64,000 nucleotides of DNA, taken from assembly GCA_902805475.1 (NCBI GenBank), contig CADCSX010000010.1:62001-126000 (forward strand). Direction: 5' to 3'. Under the pieces are notes generated by a model. It saw only the letters and a list, made by a program, of their open reading frames with translations, ran no database searches and had not been told where the DNA came from. The position numbers were made by a program, and so were the translations under genes. This DNA comes from Entonaema liquescens. Lineage: Eukaryota; Ascomycota; Sordariomycetes; Xylariales; Xylariaceae. This document shows positions 58,004-64,000 of this stretch, piece by piece (the stretch's first letter is position 1; the number at the start of each line of letters is the position of its first letter).

Positions 58004-59069
58004 CTACTCGTCCTTGCGAATTAAAGAATCTGAAGGATTGACTCGTTGCGCCCACTCACTGCTTTCTAATTAGTTATGAGGAAATCGCTAAGGGTAGGGA
58101 TCCAACTCACGTCCAGCTACCATCATAAACACGCCGGGTCTCAAAAGAACCGTATCCTGCTACCTCGAGAGCAGTATCAATAACGACTGCCGTCACTCCA
58201 GTTCCACAAGTCGAGATGATCGGTTTGGATGGATCTACCCCTTTCTCCTTAAATAGTTTTTGTAACTGCTCTTTCGGCAAGAATGCTCTGGTCTCGGGGT
58301 CGAGAACTGCGCTGAAAGGAATGTTGATAGAACCTGGCATATGACCAGACGAAAGACCTTCTCTGGGCTCTGGATCCTTGCCGGTAAATCTACCAGCAGG
58401 TCTTGCATCGATAATCTGAACCCCTTCGGAGCCTTCTTTATTATAATCTAGAGCAACCTCACGCACCTGTTCGAAGCTTGCGACCTGTGTCTCGTCTGTC
58501 TTGGGAATTGGATATGGGTTACATTCTACGCTGTAGAGTTCGCCCGATTCTGTGGGAAGGCCTTGCTCCACCCATAACTTGAAGTTGTTTAAGATATGTA
58601 CTTTCGGGTGACCGAATACCCTAAGGGTCCACGCCACTCTCGGCGCACTGAAAATACCTAGCTCCTTCGAGTCGTAGACAACTACTGTATCGTCCTTTCG
58701 AATACCAAGAGAGCTCATTGCTTCTGCGAATGTCTTGGCGCTCGGGAGCATATGGGGATATGGACTCCGTTTATCGTTGACCTTATCGAGGTCGAAGAAG
58801 CGGGCCTTCGGTATTCGCTTCTCGATGAAGACATCCATACCCTTTCGCTCGTCATTTGGTAAGAACCATGAGGCGCATAGGGGAATAATTCGGGGTTCGG
58901 GACTGATAGGTGATGGTGGACTCTTCTTCAGAGCGTCTGCCAGCTCAGCGGGGGTAACTAGGTAGGAGGACATGTTCCGACGAGGTTCTATGAAACCAAT
59001 TAGGCATCTCTGGAAGCTGCGTCGTGGAGAGAAAGCTCGCGTGGAGCGAAATATTGCAAGAGTCGCCAT
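58004..59069 (-). CDS. TUM1: Mitochondrial 3-mercaptopyruvate/thiosulfate sulfurtransferase
   Basis: Two exons (59069-58111, 58058-58004) with a 52-bp intron encode 337 residues. The last 18 residues (EWAQRVNPSDSLIRKDE) come from the short second exon. The first 32 residues are rich in Arg, Ser and Phe without acids, a typical mitochondrial presequence (RSTRAFSPRRSFQRCL); an internal Met at 33 could give a cytosolic form. Two rhodanese domains follow: an inactive N-terminal one (WFLPNDERKGMDVF, RKDDTVVVYDSKELGIFSAPR) and a C-terminal one with IIDARPAGRF, GHMPGSINIPF and the active loop STCGTGVTA (Cys about 288). CG(T/S)GVT is characteristic of mercaptopyruvate sulfurtransferases rather than CRxGxT-type rhodaneses. 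Such Tum1 enzymes donate sulfur for tRNA thiolation and molybdenum cofactor synthesis. Confidence 0.93.
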
Positions 59070-59835
59070 AACTAGACCGCTCTTTTATGCGACTTATGCA
59101 CGATAGGGGTCGATTGTGAACTCTTATATTCGGATGTAGTGATACTTCAAAAAGAGGTCTCCTGGGCGGGTGAAGTCTGGTCGTCGCTTAGAAGTGAGCA
59201 ATCCAGCTCGGCACCTCGCCCGGAGAGATCGTGAGTAACGGTAATTGAATAGAAGAAAAGTGACGTTCGGATGATCGAATAAGCTCTAATTTGTCTAAGA
59301 GCTTTGGAGAAATATTAAGGTGCGGGGTCTCTTTTTTTTTTAGGTACCTACAATTTGTCGCTTCCTTTATTCAACCAAATACCAAATACCAAATACCAAA
59401 CGGCGTCAATAGGTAATCTCGTGTAACGCAAGAACGAACACCAGGGTAAGCTTTGCGATGGCTTGAAGTCAAAATCTCGATTCTCCAATTACGAGAGTGG
59501 CTGCCCGATAAGCAAGGTTTGTACCTGATCATAAGAGGCGCTTGCTATCTATGAAATTTAATTGTGGAGTACATCCCACTAATATCAGGTGTGATGCCGA
59601 ACAACCCGACGTATTGTATTGCGACTGCTACGAATTGAATGGTCTAATTTTTGGATAACGCATGTCCGGAAATTACGGTTTATTACATATTTCTATTTAG
59701 TTCAGCTAACTGATTTGTTGCTGTGGTTGTGCTATAAACAAAAATATAGTACGCCAATTCTTGACAGAATAAGACATCGCGAAGACGCCCATCCCAAAAA
59801 AGACCCTAAACATCTAATCCGGTCAGAGTTCCTCA
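59070..59835. other. Divergent intergenic region between sulfurtransferase and APC11 genes
   Basis: Holds a T run ending in TAGGTACCTA (59341-59350) and a short AAATACC tandem (about 59379-59400). A minus-strand frame at 59823-60044 is a shadow of APC11. No gene seen. Confidence 0.6.
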
Positions 59836-60346
59836 ATGAAGGTCAAGATAAAGCAATGGGACGCAGTCGCAACATGGAGATGGGATCTTCCAGAAGATGA
59901 TGTCTGCGGTATTTGCCAAGTCCATTTTGATGGGACGTGTCCAACTTGTAAATATCCCGGCGACGATTGCAGTCTTCGTAAGTTACTCTTTACACCATAC
60001 ATCTTCACTTGAAAATGAATATAGAGAGGGATTTGACTAACCATTCTCAGTATCAGGCAAGTGTGGGCACAACTTTCACATGGTCAGTGTTAGACAAAAC
60101 CATTATTGTCAGAAAGAAAACCTGCTGACACTAGAAAAGCATTGTATCATGGAATGGATAAAGCAAGACTCAGCGAAGGGACAGTGCCCGATGTGTCGAC
60201 AGAGTAAGTTGATCTCTACCTCTTTCATCGTACTTGACAGCCTTGTGGTTAATATATTATGCTATTCAGAGTTCGAATGGGAGACAGATACGGAAGCAGC
60301 TCAACAACCAATTGATGGCGAGCCAGACCTGAATGATGCCCAGTAA
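59836..60346 (+). CDS. APC11: Anaphase-promoting complex RING subunit Apc11
   Basis: Four exons (59836-59977, 60051-60082, 60140-60203, 60270-60346; introns 73, 57 and 66 bp) join to 104 residues. The second exon is only 32 bp. The N-terminus MKVKIKQWDAVATWRWD is the Apc11 signature. It is followed by the RING-H2 ligands in order: DDVCGICQVHFDGTCPTC, GDDCSLLSGKCGHNFHMHC, IMEWIKQDSAKGQCPMCRQ and KFEW. The RING-H2 core zinc ligands are all present. The final 20 residues are acidic and add to the usual length of about 85. Apc11 recruits the E2 enzymes and, with the Apc2 cullin, forms the catalytic core of the APC/C ubiquitin ligase that degrades mitotic cyclins and securin in the nucleus. Confidence 0.96.
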
Positions 60347-60968
60347 TGAGAAGATACAAGCATTGTCAGATACGTTTCAGTTTGCTATGATAAAGATAGT
60401 TAATCTTTACGAGAAGGGTTTCGTTTTTAACAGATTGAGCTTTATGAATGTCTTCTTGCGATGGAGTTGGGAGATGAATTAGTAGTAAGTAATATAACCC
60501 AACATAATTAGCAAATATACTTACTTCACTACAATATAGACAAGCTCGACCTCAAAATGCTAGGTACCTATATAATTACTCGGTATTTAAAACAACGGAC
60601 GTCTACACATGTATGTATGAAAATGCCAATGTCCCTCGCACCTATTTACACACAGGTTATGTTGTACCTAGGTACCTGGGTTGTCATCTGTCGGCAAAGA
60701 ATCCCCCCGTCCCTGCATGCTATTTAGCTTTCTTACTGGAGCTCAAAGCTTCCCTTTCCCCACATAACGATAAGATAGAAGCTACAAATATAGCTTAAAG
60801 TCAAGCGAACTAAGGCTTGTTGAGTGGATAACCTGGTCAAAGGCACATGTACCTCGCACGGCTTTGCAGCTTGCATGACACCACCCTGCAGTCTTCCATC
60901 ACTAAGGTACCTCTGCCCATCAGCAAAAACACTTGGGCCCTTCTCTCACCTATTAACTTTTCCAATAC
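60347..60968. other. Intergenic between APC11 and the next unknown
   Basis: Carries two TAGGTACCTA-type palindromes (60561-60570 and 60665-60674). A short frame at 60847-61089 overlaps the next gene's 5' end and is not called. Confidence 0.6.
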
Positions 60969-61805
60969 ATGGACCCTCGGAGCCATGATGCGCCAGCTTC
61001 TTCTTCATCAATTCCATCCGGACTTCTTTTCCGCTCCTCTCGCACAGCTAGCCCTCTCCATGATTCCCATAGACCAGTCTTCGAGATGACGGAACCCCCT
61101 TCAGAACAGCCGCCGATGGCGGATACTTACGATGACCAACATCATGAGCCGCATCCGTTTGCGCCTATCTTCACCCTCGTGAATAATGCATCGACGCGTA
61201 CAACCCATCATCCACATGTGCGCTACATCTTCAGCGACGATGACCCAGACATCCTAACTCAAGCATTAGCCCAACTTAATATCGGTGTCGATGGAACTGC
61301 CTCCGACCCAGCCTTATCCAATAGAGCCATGGTCTTGGACTTAGCACACGATCCCATCGAAGGTTACAGCGTCACTTGGGCTTCAAGCTTATCGCCGTCC
61401 TGGGCAGTGCTGGATGCACAGCTGAGCCAGATAGCCCCACATTCGTCCGACGGAGAGAGCAATAACGGCAATGAAGGCGGAGATGGTGCTAATCGACCCG
61501 ATCGCCTTATGCTTAAGATCGAAGGCATAGAGAGCAATAGCCTAGGCTCGGAGGGCGGGTTATCTGGAGAGACGAGTAGACATGGCTCTGGCAGTGGAAG
61601 CGGTGGTGGAAGTGGTCAGCACGATCGTGAGCGAGGTGAAATCGAAGATTATACCAACTTGGTGGACAAGTTCGACAAGCAGATGACCACCCTACGGAAA
61701 ATCGTTGACGCTAGCGAAGCAAGGCAACGAAACACAACTGCCGATACATATACAACGATGGAGCCCACACAAGAAATAGTGGGTGGAACCCAACCGACAG
61801 ACTGA
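60969..61805 (+). CDS. Unknown 278-residue protein, probably a real gene
   Basis: I do not recognise this protein. It is one uninterrupted frame. The first 40 residues are Ser/Pro/Arg-rich; an in-frame Met at residue 40 (61086) could be the true start. About 70-150 looks folded (HVRYIFSDDDPDILTQALAQ and MVLDLAHDPIEGYSVTWAS). A Gly/Ser-rich linker with GSGSGSGGGSG follows at about 200, then a charged helix (EDYTNLVDKFDKQMTTLRKIVD) near the C-terminus that could form a short coiled coil. There is no signal peptide, membrane segment or zinc site. Codon use and the mix of folded block, linker and helix argue for a real gene. It is transcribed in the same direction as APC11, 622 bp downstream, with its own promoter region. 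Confidence 0.65.
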   Translation: MDPRSHDAPASSSSIPSGLLFRSSRTASPLHDSHRPVFEMTEPPSEQPPMADTYDDQHHEPHPFAPIFTLVNNASTRTTHHPHVRYIFSDDDPDILTQALAQLNIGVDGTASDPALSNRAMVLDLAHDPIEGYSVTWASSLSPSWAVLDAQLSQIAPHSSDGESNNGNEGGDGANRPDRLMLKIEGIESNSLGSEGGLSGETSRHGSGSGSGGGSGQHDRERGEIEDYTNLVDKFDKQMTTLRKIVDASEARQRNTTADTYTTMEPTQEIVGGTQPTD

Positions 61806-63822
61806 GAGATTGAAAGACTTGAAAGAAACTAGGGCTTATCTAAACGAAGTTTGAACCACGTTATAAGTTGTCTTTGGGGGGTGTCTTGAATTTATTAAAG
61901 CGATGACCGGTATCAGATTAGTATCACCAGTTGAAAGGTTACGGAGGATGATGAACAGGATTACAGAACTGCAAATTCGTCGCCTCGATCGGAAGAGCGT
62001 TATACGGAGCTTAGGAACTGAGGCTAGGAGGGTGTGGCTTAAGCCTTACCGCGGGATTTTGGCCGTGGAAGGTTCTTAAATCAGGATATGCACTATTCCT
62101 AGCATTACCACTCCCTGTTTGTGGCACAAGTCAGCGAAGACTTGTTAAGACGCTGATATCAGCATACATGAAATATTTTACTAGAAGCTGCAGCTTAGAA
62201 CTGCCCGGTGCTTTGGGATGATATTGTGACTGGCGTGCTATATACCCCGTAGGAGCCTTATACATAGGTAGGTATATAGAATGTCGGTTCGCCCTATCAC
62301 AACCTCCAATGTCCACACATCTTGTCCAAAGATCGACCCGTAACTTCAACGGCTCGCGTTATTTAATCGTCGATATCCACCCCCGTAAATGTGTTGGGCG
62401 TCGTCTCGCATTATTCTTGTGTACCCATATAATATACTTGTTTTTGATACCGCCACAACCCTTTTAGTACTTATCATTTCCCATGTGTCCTAGACTTTCG
62501 ATCATAATCTGTTTCGTCAGCTATATGAAGTATTTCTTAGGTCTGGAAGCTCGTATGTCCTAGTTTTTTTCTACTTGCCGCTTACATCTAGTCCCAGGCC
62601 CAGACGATGTTGTAAATCCGAGTTAGGTATTTCTCGAAATATTTGGAAGTTGTCTATTTATCCTAACGCTAATATGATACAAAAGGTGGGATCATCATAG
62701 GGGAAATGTGAGCGGATATTGAATTTAAAGATGCCATCATAAGTCTTAGTACGGCTCTTATTGGTCATCCTGCAAATACGGTTTGGGCAAGTGTAGAGAG
62801 GATAGGATCTTATATAAACTACGTATTCCCCTGACTAGGGTCTCATAGATATTGAATCTTCTTTATTTGGAATATTGATGCTCCTAGTATATGCTTATTA
62901 TTACTTGTATTGGGGATTAAGATATTTAACTACCTTCTTATCTATAGTCATAATTATACGCGTTTCTTTCTATTCATTCTTGTCTAGTTAGTTATTTTAA
63001 CCACAGTTTACCTTAGGTTAGTTAATTTTCCCCCCAGGTACATGCAATAACCAAGTCAGTGGTATCACGGCTTACACTACATACCTATGTATATACCTAA
63101 TGTTTATCTCTGACAGTCAAGTGTAACTTATTAAGAATAAAATATACAATCACAGTCCTGAGATCTGAAAATAAGCATGCGTGTTCGATCTGATCATCCT
63201 TGGCATCCACATTTCAATTTCCATCTCTGTACGTAATTAACAAGGTTCCGTGACGCGATTCCATCCCCAACCCCTGGCTTTCGTAAACCTCAGCCACCGG
63301 GCCAACCACCAACCTTCGTCGTCCGAGACTTTTTTGAAACGCCTATTTGTAACAAAGTCTGCCGCAGATTAGGACCAGTACTAAATTATGAACAACAACG
63401 CCACTTGCAACTACCAAACTACGAAACTACGAAACTACCACACACGGAACGATATTTGGGCTCCCTCTTTCTCGTCAGCACAATCGATAATCTCTAATAT
63501 CCTTGTCTAACCCCCCAAAAAAAGAATCTGTTGAAATATAGATCGCCCTGCTCTTTACCTGCGCGAGGAAAAGCTTGGCATTCATTTCTCTTCCATTCTT
63601 TGTTTGCTTCCGTCTCTATATTCTTCTCTTAGGCTGGCCTGGACCGCCGATTTGTAGTGCTGCGCATTTTTACGGCCGCTGGATTTCCCTTCGTTTTTCT
63701 TTTGGTATTTTTTTTTCTTCTTTTCGAGTCTACGTCGTCGTTATATCCTTTTTCTCGCTATTGAACTTCTTGGCACTTTAATACCCCTGGAGGAAGAAAT
63801 AAAACAAGAAAATCAAGACACA
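61806..63822. other. 2-kb intergenic region
   Basis: No supported gene. The last 350 bases are pyrimidine-rich, as expected for a promoter and 5' leader of the gene that starts at 63823. A 68-codon frame at 63575-63781 ends 41 bases before that start and may be an upstream frame in the leader. No RNA gene recognised. Confidence 0.55.
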
Positions 63823-64000
63823 ATGTTCGGAAAGACGCGTATCCCACCCTACACCCCGTCGACGGAGAATGTGGTACGGCGTCAGTATGTAGAGGAGAAT
63901 GGCCGCACTGTCTGGTTTTGGTATACTCGGGTACGTAATCAAGCATCGCAGCTTTGGGGCTATTCCTAACAGCATTACAGACGGGTGTGATTGTCAAATG
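63823..64000 (+). CDS. 5' end of a probable membrane protein, cut by the window
   Basis: Exon 1 (63823-63930) begins MFGKTRIPPYTPSTENVV and ends VWFWYTR. A 50-bp intron (63931-63980) with a CCTAAC branch point leads to TGVIVK, after which the window ends. The aromatic run before a short polar link, with a likely hydrophobic stretch to follow, recalls small fungal single-pass membrane proteins. Only 43 residues are visible, so family and function are not claimed. The leader upstream is CT-rich. Confidence 0.65.

Noticed and set aside
63575..63781. A 68-codon hydrophobic frame just upstream of the last gene
   Set aside because: It is translated from a T/C-rich leader, which yields Phe/Leu/Ser by composition. 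Possibly an upstream frame, not a gene.

Overview
The window is nuclear DNA of a filamentous ascomycete, most likely a sordariomycete. Genes carry short GT-AG introns (about 48-75 bp, often with CTAAC-like branch points), intergenic spaces are long, and the set includes typical fungal families: a DUF1996 secreted protein, S10 carboxypeptidase, fungal AAA ATPase, IQGAP, WSC protein and a Cln-type cyclin. A Xylariales affinity is only an impression from gene content. All gene models were spliced by eye from reading frames, splice sites and family conservation. Each retained model closes in frame, except the WSC protein, which carries an apparent one-base frameshift.

Layout: 0.46-0.55 kb, a tRNA-Cys(GCA) with an 18-nt intron (-). 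1.8-2.9 kb, a secreted DUF1996 protein (+). 3.6-6.2 kb, an AAA ATPase (-). 6.7-8.3 kb, a secreted S10 serine carboxypeptidase (-). 8.7-11.1 kb, a membrane-anchored M28 carboxypeptidase of the PSMA/transferrin-receptor type (-). 12.9-15.2 kb, an MFS transporter with an unusually large first intron (+). 15.8-17.7 kb, IMP dehydrogenase (-). 18.7-23.8 kb, an IQGAP cytokinesis scaffold (+). 24.5-25.7 kb, an MDR oxidoreductase (+).

26.2-33.8 kb is the most unusual coding part. A 1621-residue protein I do not recognise (-, four exons) is transcribed divergently, across a 627-bp spacer, from a 626-residue protein (+) with a retropepsin-like Asp-Ser-Gly-Ala motif. After it comes a 12.6-kb stretch (33.8-46.4 kb) with no convincing gene, only simple repeats, inverted repeats and, next to the following gene, a pyrimidine-rich leader.

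From 46.4 kb core genes return: G1 cyclin (+), a nucleotidyltransferase of the NMNAT/cytidylyltransferase fold (+), a large WSC/Cys-rich secreted protein (-, frameshifted), ribosomal protein S2/uS5 (-), a mitochondrial 3-mercaptopyruvate/thiosulfate sulfurtransferase (-), the APC/C RING subunit Apc11 (+), a conserved-looking unknown (+), and the 5' end of a probable membrane protein running off the window (+).

The genes do not form a metabolic cluster. Three cell-cycle/cytokinesis genes (IQGAP, G1 cyclin, APC11) and two neighbouring peptidases share the window, but nothing links them into one pathway. The best candidate for an undescribed system is the divergent pair at 26.2-33.8 kb together with its gene-poor flank.
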